Positions 53,524 to 62,505 of a stretch of 64,000 nt of DNA are shown here, one piece after another. The stretch is from assembly GCF_004006665.1 (NCBI RefSeq), contig NZ_QOCL01000003.1:496001-560000 (forward strand), read 5' to 3'. The stretch's first letter is position 1; every line of letters begins with the position of its first letter. Position numbers and translations under genes: made by a program. This stretch comes from Halobacteriovorax sp. HLS (GTDB taxonomy: Bacteria > Bdellovibrionota > Bacteriovoracia > Bacteriovoracales > Bacteriovoracaceae). Below the pieces are notes generated by a model. That model did no database searches, was not told the DNA's origin, and saw nothing but the letters and a program-made list of their open reading frames with translations.

Positions 53524-55131
53524 ATGAGCAAGACAATAGACGATATTGAGTCAGTTGATACACATGAAACATATCTAGACGAGCTAGAATTAAAGTACAC
53601 TCAAAGTGAACTTGATACAGCTTTAAACTTTTTAGATATGATGGTTAATCATAGTGAGCAACTAGTTCATCTTAGTGAGCAAGATAGAGTTAAATTACTT
53701 ACCCTATCGGGAAGACTATCAAGACCAGATCGCAAAGAAATTAAGAAACGCCAAAAAGATGTTAAAAGAATCCGTAAAAAGAAAAAAGCTCTAGACGATA
53801 GAAATGCAAGGGCCAACACAGGAATAAGATCGGCCAGAGAAGACGCTATCTTTGTTGCACCAAAGATGATTGGTATCGACCAAAAGCTACTCAATGAAAA
53901 AACTGCAGAGTTAAACTCGCCTAGAAACTGCTATGTCTGCAAGAGTGAATTTACTAAACTCCATCACTTTTACGATACAATGTGTACCTCATGCGGAGAC
54001 TTAAACTACTTTAAAAGACATCAGAGGACTGATCTAACTGGTCAGGTTGCACTTATAACAGGTTCAAGATTAAAAATTGGGTACCACTCAACCCTTATGA
54101 TGCTGCGATCAGGAGCTACGGTAATAGCTACCACAAGATTTCCTGTCGATTCTGCCATTCGCTATGCTAAAGAGGAAGACTTCAGCGATTGGGGGCATAG
54201 ATTACATATTCATGGACTAGATCTAAGACATACACCTTCCGTTGAGCTTTTCTGCAATTATATAGAATCAACGTATGATCGTTTAGATATTCTTATTAAT
54301 AATGCGGCCCAAACAGTAAGAAGACCTCCTGGATTTTATGAACATATGATGGAGAATGAGCAAAAGGCCATCAGCTCATTTTCAAGCCCTGTCAGACAAC
54401 TATTAGAAAGACATGAAGGTTGCCTCATTGCACTGGGAGGCTCAGGAAATACTCAACTAGTGGGTACTTCAGATACAGAGGCCCTTCCAGTTTCATGGCA
54501 TAAACAAAATGGTCCAGGACTTGGAATTAGAGAGTCTGCTAAACTATCACAAATTCCTTATACCATAGACGACTCACTAGTTACTCAGGAGATCTTCCCA
54601 AAAGGTGAACTTGATGTTGATTTACAACAAGTTGATCTTAGAAAGACTAATAGCTGGCGTTTGAAATTAGGAGAAATAAATACTCCTGAAATGGTTGAAG
54701 TTCAGCTTGTTAATGCAATTGCTCCATTTGTTCTTTGTAACAAACTGGCGCCAATGATGAAAAGAGACAATACTGGTAAGAAGCATATTGTAAATGTAAC
54801 GGCCATGGAAGGAAAGTTTCATCGCTTTAAAAAGGAAGCAAGGCACCCTCATACAAATATGGCAAAAGCGGCCCTAAATATGCTTACTCATACTTCCGCT
54901 GGAGATTTTGCAAAATATGGTATCTATATGAATGCAGTCGATACTGGGTGGGTAACTGATGAAGATCCAGTCGAACTAGCGAAGAGAAAAGAAAATCTTC
55001 ACGACTTTCAGCCCCCACTAGATATTGTCGATGGCGCGGCAAGAGTTTGTGATCCATTTATTGATGGTATAAATACAGGCAAACATTGGTGCGGTAAATT
55101 TTTAAAAGACTACTTCCCTATTGACTGGTAA
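53524..55131 (+). CDS. Large SDR-family oxidoreductase with zinc-ribbon-like N-terminal region
   Basis: 535 residues from the ATG at 53524, selected for its GAGGG ribosome binding site; the frame is open to 53473. An N-terminal charged helical region (1-125) rich in Lys and Arg is followed by a CYVC ... CTSC four-cysteine cluster (about 139-162), then a short-chain dehydrogenase domain with the cofactor-binding [11 protein letters not shown] and NNAAQT motifs. The usual YxxxK catalytic motif is not clear; [11 protein letters not shown] sits in its place. The substrate is unknown. Upstream and downstream genes are co-directional and close. Confidence 0.8.
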   Translation: MSKTIDDIESVDTHETYLDELELKYTQSELDTALNFLDMMVNHSEQLVHLSEQDRVKLLTLSGRLSRPDRKEIKKRQKDVKRIRKKKKALDDRNARANTGIRSAREDAIFVAPKMIGIDQKLLNEKTAELNSPRNCYVCKSEFTKLHHFYDTMCTSCGDLNYFKRHQRTDLTGQVALITGSRLKIGYHSTLMMLRSGATVIATTRFPVDSAIRYAKEEDFSDWGHRLHIHGLDLRHTPSVELFCNYIESTYDRLDILINNAAQTVRRPPGFYEHMMENEQKAISSFSSPVRQLLERHEGCLIALGGSGNTQLVGTSDTEALPVSWHKQNGPGLGIRESAKLSQIPYTIDDSLVTQEIFPKGELDVDLQQVDLRKTNSWRLKLGEINTPEMVEVQLVNAIAPFVLCNKLAPMMKRDNTGKKHIVNVTAMEGKFHRFKKEARHPHTNMAKAALNMLTHTSAGDFAKYGIYMNAVDTGWVTDEDPVELAKRKENLHDFQPPLDIVDGAARVCDPFIDGINTGKHWCGKFLKDYFPIDW

Positions 55132-55137
55132 AGGAAA

Positions 55138-55626
55138 ATGATGAGTCTTGTAAAGAAGATTGGAACAACTAATGATGGTGATACTGTTTATGCAATCAAT
55201 GAAAGATTGGCAATAACAGAGTTTGCAGAATTATTAACGATTGAAAGTGATGGAGAGCTTAAAACCTTAAGTGGAGAGCTGGCATTCTATGGAGTTGCTC
55301 TTGAGCAAATTGATGGCAGTGTAACCATCCAAGAAATTAAGAACTACTTCTACGACAAGAGAAATATTGAATTAGATGGTCATATAGTAAATATGGAAAA
55401 ATTGACAATTGATTCAACACCATTTGAAATAACTGAAAACCCAAGTGATGATACTCTAAAAATACAATACAAGAGCAGTTATTTGATTTTCGATGAAGAA
55501 AGCGAAATTGTAGATAGTTACTTTGAAAATGACCATGATGAAGAGATGTTGCTAACAATTGATGGTGCATATATGGATGAAGCTGAAAACTTCATCCCAT
55601 TTGAGGTTGTTGACAAGCTACTTTAA
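55138..55626 (+). CDS. Unknown cytoplasmic acidic protein
   Basis: Not recognised. 162 residues, acidic, no signal or membrane segment. It has a beta-rich pattern (VYAINERLAITEF, TLKIQYKSSYLIFDEES, LLTIDGAYM). It starts 6 bases after the SDR gene with AAAGGAAA as ribosome binding site; two ATG codons in tandem are both possible starts. Stop codon interlocks with the convergent DUF5522-like gene in TTAA (55623-55626). Confidence 0.7.
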   Translation: MMSLVKKIGTTNDGDTVYAINERLAITEFAELLTIESDGELKTLSGELAFYGVALEQIDGSVTIQEIKNYFYDKRNIELDGHIVNMEKLTIDSTPFEITENPSDDTLKIQYKSSYLIFDEESEIVDSYFENDHDEEMLLTIDGAYMDEAENFIPFEVVDKLL

Positions 55627-56060
55627 GAAATTTTAACAAATGAGTTAACAATTTCTAAACTTAGTCCCTGATTCTTAAAATGCTCATTAAGATATATTTC
55701 AATACCAACCAGTGTTCCCATCTTGAGTACACCACATAGCTGTCCTTTTAGCTTAATTAACTTATATCTATCTCTATTAGAACTTGTTATAGGAAAAACC
55801 TTCTTCTTAGTACCAAAAGCAGAGCTAAGAAGTGATTCACTCACACTTTCTTTTTTAACTTCAGTATTCTTATCTATAATTGACTGGGCCACAGAAATCA
55901 TTTCATCAGTCACTTCAATCAACTCTAATGGATGGTTTTTTAAAGTAAACCCATATGGACAATGAAGACAATTGGTCTTACAGCATGATCCACGATTACT
56001 TAAATAAGTACTTGTATATACGTCTAGGCCTTCTTCATTTAGGTAAGTAAGCTCACTCAT
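55623..56060 (-). CDS. DUF5522-type cysteine-cluster protein
   Basis: 145 residues. The N-terminal 35 residues hold the DUF5522 signature NRGSCCKTNCLHCPYG, a compact four-cysteine cluster likely to bind metal. The C-terminal half, from SNRDRYKLIKLKGQ, is a separate unrecognised domain. Cytoplasmic. AAGGAA ribosome binding site. Function unknown for the family. Confidence 0.8.
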   Translation of the reverse strand: MSELTYLNEEGLDVYTSTYLSNRGSCCKTNCLHCPYGFTLKNHPLELIEVTDEMISVAQSIIDKNTEVKKESVSESLLSSAFGTKKKVFPITSSNRDRYKLIKLKGQLCGVLKMGTLVGIEIYLNEHFKNQGLSLEIVNSFVKIS

Positions 56061-56161
56061 TTGATTTCCTTTCTTAATTAGAGCTTAGATTTAACATTTT
56101 GATTAGAAAAATGCACATAAATTTGATATTTCTGTATTTATCATGCTATCGCTATGAGTTA

Positions 56162-56536
56162 ATGAAAATATTTTTAAAAATGCTCTATTTTAACATTCTA
56201 GTATTTCTAGTAAAACACTCAAAAACTGCTAGAGATAAAACCTATGAAGCTTTAAAACAAATAAAGCATGTCCTAAGTACTGAGTCAAAAGAAAGTGTTC
56301 AAATGGTTGAAATATACAATAAGGCACTAAAGAGAAAAGCGACATCACAAGAGCTTAAGTGGGCAAATGACCAGCTCCAAGATATATTTAAGACTTTGGG
56401 ATTAGGTGCGTTTCTGATACTCCCGTTTGCTCCTATAACACTTCCTCTACTCATTAAGTTATCAAAATACTTTGGTATTCAATTAACACCAAGCTCTATG
56501 TCAAAATCTAAAGACGAACAAAGTGATAAAATTTAA
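56162..56536 (+). CDS. LETM1-like short membrane protein
   Basis: 124 residues. The C-terminal half (LQDIFKTLGLGAFLILPFAPITLPLLIKLSKYFGIQLTPS) resembles the LETM1 core: a charged helix, a PFAP-containing hydrophobic segment and a tail. In mitochondria LETM1 handles K+/H+ exchange; bacterial relatives are largely uncharacterised. The start could be 56111 or 56162; neither has a strong ribosome binding site. The frame also opens from a TTG at 56099. Confidence 0.65.
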   Translation: MKIFLKMLYFNILVFLVKHSKTARDKTYEALKQIKHVLSTESKESVQMVEIYNKALKRKATSQELKWANDQLQDIFKTLGLGAFLILPFAPITLPLLIKLSKYFGIQLTPSSMSKSKDEQSDKI

Positions 56537-56581
56537 AGAATAATTAATATTTCATTGAAAAATTTGTGAGAAAATTATCAA

Positions 56582-57787
56582 ATGAAAGTATTACTTGTTG
56601 ATGACATGGAAGAGATTATTGATCTTGTGAGCATATCTCTTGAGAGCTTTGAAAATATTGAAATAATTAGTGCCTTTAGTGGTAACCAGGCCAGAAAAAT
56701 TCTCTCAAGACAAAGAGATAACATATCTCTTATAATTAGTGATTATGAAATGCCTGATGGTGACGGCCGCGTCGTCTATAATGCAAACCGAGCAATTGGT
56801 ATTCCTTTTCTATTTCACAGTTCTTCACTAAGATCTAATCTTAAAGATTTCGAATTTTGTGAAAGTTTTGCAACCTACTTCCTAGATAAACCTGCAGCAC
56901 CAAAGAAACTCATAAAGAAAGTATCATCAATCTTAGATATTTCTTTGGTGACAAATACAAAGTACGCACTTATCAATGAGTACTATATTATTAAATATTT
57001 CGCTATATTCGAATCTATTTACATAAAGCTGAGCGAAAACCACTATACACTTGTTAGTAGAAAATCATCGCCAAACAAAGAATATGTTCTCTCATTGATA
57101 AAAAATAAAGAATTAACCGATTTCTACATTGGCCCAGACTGTTATATAAATTTACTAGAAGAAATTAATAATAAGAATACAGACTCAGTAGAAAGCTTGC
57201 AGGATACAGTTGAACTTATATCTATTTATTCAAATAAGCTTATCGGAAATGAAAAAGAAAATAAAATAATTAGAGATAAATTAGACAGCTCTTTTAAAGA
57301 GTTAGGAAATCAAAAGAATTTAAAGTCATTTATGACTGGAGCTTTTAGAAAAGGTCAATACAACTTATCTCATTCTATATTAACTTTTTATTTAAGCGCA
57401 TTCATGCTTAAAAAGAAGAACCTTCATGATGAAAGAACACTATATTCCTTCTTCATAGCCTCTCTGTTTCATGATAGTTTCTCTCCAAAAATCACTTCAG
57501 ATCTATCACTTGAAGAGTATATAAAAATAGAAAAAGACCATTGTACAAATGACAATTTATTAAAGAAGTTAGAGCCTAAGGCCTACTCATTGATCGAAAC
57601 ACATCACAACATTCAAAGCTCTGAATTTTCAAGACTATCAAGAGAAGAGAAAATATTTGCTAGCGCTCAGGTTCTGGCCAGTGAAAGTATTCTAAGAAAA
57701 GAATATACTATAAAAAGGATTAAAAGTAGAATACAACAAAGCTCTTCTTTAAAAGAGCTCTTAAGTTTCATAGATGATTATTTCTAA
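56582..57787 (+). CDS. Response regulator with degenerate HD-type output domain
   Basis: 401 residues. N-terminal receiver with D7-D8, phospho-acceptor D54 (IISDYEMPDGDG) and DKP lysine. A middle region (about 130-250) resembles the ones in the 59086 gene. The C-terminal region has SLFHDSF and SLIETHHN, remnants of an HD-domain: HD and HH are kept but the GYP motif is absent, so phosphodiesterase activity is uncertain. It starts a signalling island. Stop codon interlocks with the hybrid kinase gene in CTAA. Confidence 0.77.
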   Translation: MKVLLVDDMEEIIDLVSISLESFENIEIISAFSGNQARKILSRQRDNISLIISDYEMPDGDGRVVYNANRAIGIPFLFHSSSLRSNLKDFEFCESFATYFLDKPAAPKKLIKKVSSILDISLVTNTKYALINEYYIIKYFAIFESIYIKLSENHYTLVSRKSSPNKEYVLSLIKNKELTDFYIGPDCYINLLEEINNKNTDSVESLQDTVELISIYSNKLIGNEKENKIIRDKLDSSFKELGNQKNLKSFMTGAFRKGQYNLSHSILTFYLSAFMLKKKNLHDERTLYSFFIASLFHDSFSPKITSDLSLEEYIKIEKDHCTNDNLLKKLEPKAYSLIETHHNIQSSEFSRLSREEKIFASAQVLASESILRKEYTIKRIKSRIQQSSSLKELLSFIDDYF

Positions 57788-59004
57788 GCAACCTTAATAA
57801 CCAAGTCCATCAATGAAGCAAACTCAGGCTTAGCTACACTATAGAAATTCTTTCGCCCTTTAGAATATTTCTCCACATCACTTGGAAGCTGACCTGAAAA
57901 TAGAACAAATGGAATAGTACTATTAATAGAACGAACCATTTCAAAGAAATCTAATCCTGTAAGTTTAGGCATTCTATAGTCACTAATTATTGCGTCAACC
58001 TGGTTATATTTAAGTAGATTAAATGCAGAGTTCCCATCTTTAGCAAGCAGAACATTATAAGTCTTCGCTGCATCAGATTTAATAATATCTAATATATCAA
58101 GCTCATCATCAACTACAAGAATAGTCTTCTTAGATTCGCTCAAAGACTCAAAAGGTATCTTAAAATCAAACTTGGCTCCACTAGTATAACTAGAATCGTA
58201 AGAGACAGAGCCTTTATTCATTTGAATATATTTACGAACAAGAAAAAGTCCAATTCCCGAGCCTTCATCTGCCTTAGTTGTATAATTTAGTTCGAATATT
58301 TTTTCTTGGGAATCTTTAGGGACACCTCTTCCATTATCAATGATTGAAAAAAAGAGATGATCACTATTTTTAGAGATATTTAAATTAATAATCTTTGGAC
58401 CGTCATTTTTCTTAACCTCAAAGTAAGCATTATTAATTAAGTTAAACAAACATTGAGTTAGTGTTGTACCAATAACATTTATCTGAGCATCCATAACACC
58501 ATCTTCAATGTTGACGACTAAGTTGACATCCATCTCTGAAAAAAGAAGTGAGAAATTAGAGCGCACCCCCGAAATTAATTCAACAAGAGAAACTCTATGA
58601 AAAGAGACTTCATCTTGATCAACTTCAGTCCTAGCATGAACGAAAACATTCTTAATTCTCTCAATCGATGCCCTGATATCATCGAAATTTTCAGTAATCA
58701 TATCTAGGTTTTTAATCTGCTCTTTAGAGATTAATTTTTCAAGAACTTTCAAAGAACTATTTACAATGGCCAGAGGATTATTAACTTCGTGAGCAATCTC
58801 AGCGATCTTTTCACTCAAAGAAATATTCCTTTCATCATCAGGATGATCATAAACCTGTAGAATTCTACCTTCATCCATATTAATAGTTTTAACTAAGAAT
58901 GGTTCATGATTAGCTATATAATCTCTATGAGAAATCTCTACTGCATTAAAGTTAGAATCATAAATATAAAAGACCTCACCTTCATTGATTCCTAGTTTCA
59001 ACAT
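57784..59004 (-). CDS. Hybrid histidine kinase with C-terminal receiver
   Basis: 406 residues, no membrane span. N-terminal 60 residues are a PAS-like or short sensor part; phospho-acceptor H72 in AEIAHEVNNPLAIV; ATPase domain with N-box INNAYFEVK, D-box DNGRGVP and G-box GSGIGLFLV; then a receiver (LVVDDELDILDI, ISDYRMPKLTG, KPEF). The arrangement suits a cytoplasmic phosphorelay hub passing phosphate to the neighbouring receivers. GGAG precedes the ATG. Confidence 0.92.
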   Translation of the reverse strand: MLKLGINEGEVFYIYDSNFNAVEISHRDYIANHEPFLVKTINMDEGRILQVYDHPDDERNISLSEKIAEIAHEVNNPLAIVNSSLKVLEKLISKEQIKNLDMITENFDDIRASIERIKNVFVHARTEVDQDEVSFHRVSLVELISGVRSNFSLLFSEMDVNLVVNIEDGVMDAQINVIGTTLTQCLFNLINNAYFEVKKNDGPKIINLNISKNSDHLFFSIIDNGRGVPKDSQEKIFELNYTTKADEGSGIGLFLVRKYIQMNKGSVSYDSSYTSGAKFDFKIPFESLSESKKTILVVDDELDILDIIKSDAAKTYNVLLAKDGNSAFNLLKYNQVDAIISDYRMPKLTGLDFFEMVRSINSTIPFVLFSGQLPSDVEKYSKGRKNFYSVAKPEFASLMDLVIKVA

Positions 59005-59085
59005 ATATTACTCCAAAATTAAGATTAGCTTCAGTAAATGTGAATTATAATTATTTTAAGTGTAAAAGACATATAGGACAACTTA

Positions 59086-60471
59086 ATGAAACTATTATTT
59101 TCCACGCCAGATCATTCCTTGGTGAATGAAATTATGGTTTCTTTTAAAAAAGAGAATATGGACGTGGTCTTTTGCGCTAATGGTAAAGAGACTCAACTCA
59201 AGCTTTCTAGTACTGAGATAGACTATCTAATACTTGACTCAAAAATTCAGCATCACTCCTTTCTATTTGTCGTAAAATTTTGCCGTATTAATAATCCGAT
59301 GACTGAGATCATTCTTACCTTTGACTCTAAAAAAGAAATGGAAGATATGGATTTCACAGAGGCCGAACTTATTAAGCTTGGAATACACACTCCTGTATTT
59401 GCAAAGAACTATATAGAGGCGGTTCATAAAATAATTAAAAAAGATACATCCTTTGAAAAATGGAAAGTTGTCAAAGAAATAGACATAAACGAAGCTTTAA
59501 AAGAGGAAGTCGCTGTAAATGTTTTTGACAGCCAATTTACAAAAATTGCCATTAAAGACTTCTATTCAGGAAACACTAGTATCTTCGATGTTTTTTTAAA
59601 ATTAAATAAGAATAAGTACTTAAAAATTCTGAACCAAGGAGAGAGTTTTAATCAAGAAAAACTCAAGAAATACAAAGAAGAGCATAATTTAGACACACTC
59701 TATTTCAAAACAGAAGATCGTTCAACATATATAAATTACATCAATGATCTAGTATCCAAATCAAAGAAGAGCTCTTCAAGGGCATCTGTAAAGAAGTCAA
59801 ATCTCTTATCAAGTATATCGGAAAAGTATTTAGAAGAAATTTACACTAAGGGTCTTAATAAAAACTTATATCAAGAAGGAGTCAAAATTTGCGATAATAT
59901 ATATAATACTTTGTCCACAAATGAGAAAACTTCAATGCTACTTAAGAAAATATCCGAACATTGTACTTCTCATCACTTTCTGACTTCTATTTTTGCAGTA
60001 ACTATAGCTAAGAGAATAGATTGGGCCGGCAGGGCCACTATTAATAATCTATCTCTTGGTTCAATGTTACACGATGTAGGAATGTGTCGATTCAAATGGT
60101 TTAATGATAATCCAAACATACCTTATGAAATGCTCTCAACCACACAAAAAGAAGACTATTTAAAGCACCCTGAATACGGATACGAAATGCTACAAGATAT
60201 TCACTATATTCCAGAGGCCGTTAGACAAATTGTTCTACAACATCATGAATATATTAACGGGACTGGTTTTCCAAATCAGCTAACATCTCAGAAGATCTAT
60301 CCCCTTGCTAAGATTGTCTCATTGGCCGACTATATGAGTACAAAGATTATTGAAACTCAATCTTCACCAATGGAGGTACTTAGACAATTTATTCCAAATC
60401 AAGATGAAACCTCAAAGTTTGAACCACAATATATCAAGGCCTTGATAAGGAGCTTTGTTGACGATGAGTAA
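59086..60471 (+). CDS. Receiver-like plus HD-GYP-type protein
   Basis: 461 residues. The N-terminal 130 residues look like a receiver lacking the acidic pair; the middle is helical; the C-terminal HD-GYP domain keeps LHDVG (H329, D330), HPEYG, HHE (386-388) and a GTGFP motif in place of GYP (the Tyr is Phe), followed by LADYMS. It may hydrolyse c-di-GMP, or only bind it. It overlaps the downstream gene by 8 bases and is divergent from the hybrid kinase. Confidence 0.85.
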   Translation: MKLLFSTPDHSLVNEIMVSFKKENMDVVFCANGKETQLKLSSTEIDYLILDSKIQHHSFLFVVKFCRINNPMTEIILTFDSKKEMEDMDFTEAELIKLGIHTPVFAKNYIEAVHKIIKKDTSFEKWKVVKEIDINEALKEEVAVNVFDSQFTKIAIKDFYSGNTSIFDVFLKLNKNKYLKILNQGESFNQEKLKKYKEEHNLDTLYFKTEDRSTYINYINDLVSKSKKSSSRASVKKSNLLSSISEKYLEEIYTKGLNKNLYQEGVKICDNIYNTLSTNEKTSMLLKKISEHCTSHHFLTSIFAVTIAKRIDWAGRATINNLSLGSMLHDVGMCRFKWFNDNPNIPYEMLSTTQKEDYLKHPEYGYEMLQDIHYIPEAVRQIVLQHHEYINGTGFPNQLTSQKIYPLAKIVSLADYMSTKIIETQSSPMEVLRQFIPNQDETSKFEPQYIKALIRSFVDDE

Positions 60472-62059
60472 GTACAGAATTTGCTACTACGGTAGCTCTA
60501 CAGAATTCCTCGAAACACTAAGAGTCTTTATAAAAAAACAAAAAGACCTTGGGTTAGTACTTGATCAAGTAGATAAATTTCCTACGCATAATCAAGAAGA
60601 TCGCAAAACTACGATTATAATAGACACGGAAATAATACATAAAGATAAGCAGTTATTAAATAAGATATTAAAAATTCGAAAATCAAAATTCTCAAGTAAC
60701 TACCTATTCATAGTTTTAGAAAATTCATTTTGTAAAGACAGCAGTCAGCTCGTGTACTTTAGAAGTGGTATAAACTATATCATAGTTAAAGATGGTGATA
60801 TAACGTCTTCTCTTAATCAACTCTTCTATCTTATGGTCGAAGAAGATTTCCCCTGCCCAAAATTTGCAACGACAAGAAAGTTCTTTGCTAAAGCAACTGT
60901 AGAGACACCACTTTTTGTTACTCAAGTCGATAGAAACTTCATAAATATTGCAAGTGATATACCAATGCAAGATGAAGTGGATGTAGATTTTGCACAGGGA
61001 TTGAAACTAAGTCTTAAAAGAGAAGAAGAAACTAATAATTGTCCTGACTCTTTTAACTTATACAAGTCCACTTTTTCATTTATTGAGCATGGAGCATGGG
61101 AAGGCACCTCATATAGTTCATGGGACACAATTGAGACTCAAGTAGAAAATTTCGAAAACACAACTCAAAAAATAAAGCATAGAGTTCTCCTGGTTGATAC
61201 TAGTCAAACATTCAAAGAAAACGAAGACCTATTCAATACTTTTATGGAAGCAATTGACACTGACGTATTCTCTTCAAAACATCTTGATATGAGCAGTATT
61301 CGTGAGCGTGGATATAGAATTATAATTATAGGAAAATTAGCTCCACAAGAAGATAGGGTTGATTTTCTTTTTGAACTCGTTCAATCAATCATGAATCAAA
61401 ATATTGAGTCAGAACCAATGATTATTTTTCCTGATTCTAAATCTACTCCAGAGGCCTTAAAAAAGGTTATAAGATATAAGAAACTTCTGTGCTTTAAGCA
61501 CGAACTTGACACAAGCACACTGACAAATTTTATCGGAGTTCTTGCAGGCCAAGAATGCTTAACTTTAGACACTTATCAGCTTGGATTAGAAGAGAAAAAT
61601 TCAGTTTGTTATCAATCTACTGATGTACATATTACTTCAATCAGTGAGTTCTTTGTTACCTTTACAACAAAAGAAGAGATCCCTCTTTACTCATATGTAC
61701 GCTTAGATATTGGAATACAATTAAATCTATTAATTATACCTCCTTTGAGATTTTTAAATAAAGTTGGAGGAAAACAACACTATATGGCCTTCGTCTTTCT
61801 ATTGAGTGAAGAAGATCTGCAACTGCTAAGAAGGTCTGTAAACCACTATATGTTCATTGAAATAAATGAAATAGATGATAAATTTAAAAGTTACTTTGAC
61901 AAAAAGTATGAGGTTATTGAAGAAGCTCCAGCAGAAGTTAAAGAAGAAACTGATCAGGAGCAAGAACAAACAGAAAATGGGACTGAAAGTTTATATGAAG
62001 ACAATGAAGAACCAATTTCTCAAATAAAATATAAGAAAGGCTATATATCAAAACTCTAG
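60464..62059 (+). CDS. Unknown signalling protein, PilZ-like C-terminal part
   Basis: Not firmly recognised. 532 residues from the ATG at 60464, which overlaps the preceding stop and has AAGGAG upstream. The N-terminal region (YRICYYGSSTEFL...) has a receiver-like strand pattern without conserved Asp residues, and a second such region appears near 235-350. The C-terminal region (about 385-480: DVHITSISEFFVTFTT, then LLSEEDLQLLRRSV) resembles a PilZ-like domain with no RxxxR motif. An acidic tail follows. Likely a scaffold or effector in the same pathway as the HD-GYP protein. Confidence 0.65.
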   Translation: MSKYRICYYGSSTEFLETLRVFIKKQKDLGLVLDQVDKFPTHNQEDRKTTIIIDTEIIHKDKQLLNKILKIRKSKFSSNYLFIVLENSFCKDSSQLVYFRSGINYIIVKDGDITSSLNQLFYLMVEEDFPCPKFATTRKFFAKATVETPLFVTQVDRNFINIASDIPMQDEVDVDFAQGLKLSLKREEETNNCPDSFNLYKSTFSFIEHGAWEGTSYSSWDTIETQVENFENTTQKIKHRVLLVDTSQTFKENEDLFNTFMEAIDTDVFSSKHLDMSSIRERGYRIIIIGKLAPQEDRVDFLFELVQSIMNQNIESEPMIIFPDSKSTPEALKKVIRYKKLLCFKHELDTSTLTNFIGVLAGQECLTLDTYQLGLEEKNSVCYQSTDVHITSISEFFVTFTTKEEIPLYSYVRLDIGIQLNLLIIPPLRFLNKVGGKQHYMAFVFLLSEEDLQLLRRSVNHYMFIEINEIDDKFKSYFDKKYEVIEEAPAEVKEETDQEQEQTENGTESLYEDNEEPISQIKYKKGYISKL

Positions 62060-62067
62060 GAGACAAT

Positions 62068-62505
62068 ATGAGTAAGTTAGGAAATCTACTATTAGTAGAC
62101 GATGAAGAATTAATCTTAAAGAAATCAAAAATCTTATTAGAAGACTTTGCTGATGAAATATATACAGCTCTAAACGGAACCCTTGCACTTGAGCTTCTTA
62201 GTAGTAATGAAATTCACTGCATCGTTTGCGATATAAATATGCCAGGTTTAAATGGTATTGATGTAATAAAAGAAGTTAGAAAGAGAAATATTGAAATACC
62301 ATTCATTTTTTACACAGGTCATGGTTCTACTGAACTAATGAAAGAGGCCATAAAGTATGGTGCTTTTGACTTTCTAGACAAACCTAGCTTAGATGGACTT
62401 GAGGAAGTTGTTCAAAGAGGATTGGCCGAGAGCCTACAGGTTGAATCTGTACAAAACGAGGACTTTGTTTCTGAATATAAGAAAATGATTAGCTCTCAAA
62501 AATAG
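62068..62505 (+). CDS. Single-domain response regulator
   Basis: 145 residues. Complete receiver: LLLVDDEE with D11-D12, phospho-acceptor D55 (IVCDINMPG), T83 and K105 in the DKPS motif. A short C-terminal extension follows. It starts 8 bases after the preceding gene with TAGGAGAC as ribosome binding site, so it is the third gene of the 59086-62505 operon. It converges with the histidine kinase gene, overlapping by 17 bases. Confidence 0.93.
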   Translation: MSKLGNLLLVDDEELILKKSKILLEDFADEIYTALNGTLALELLSSNEIHCIVCDINMPGLNGIDVIKEVRKRNIEIPFIFYTGHGSTELMKEAIKYGAFDFLDKPSLDGLEEVVQRGLAESLQVESVQNEDFVSEYKKMISSQK

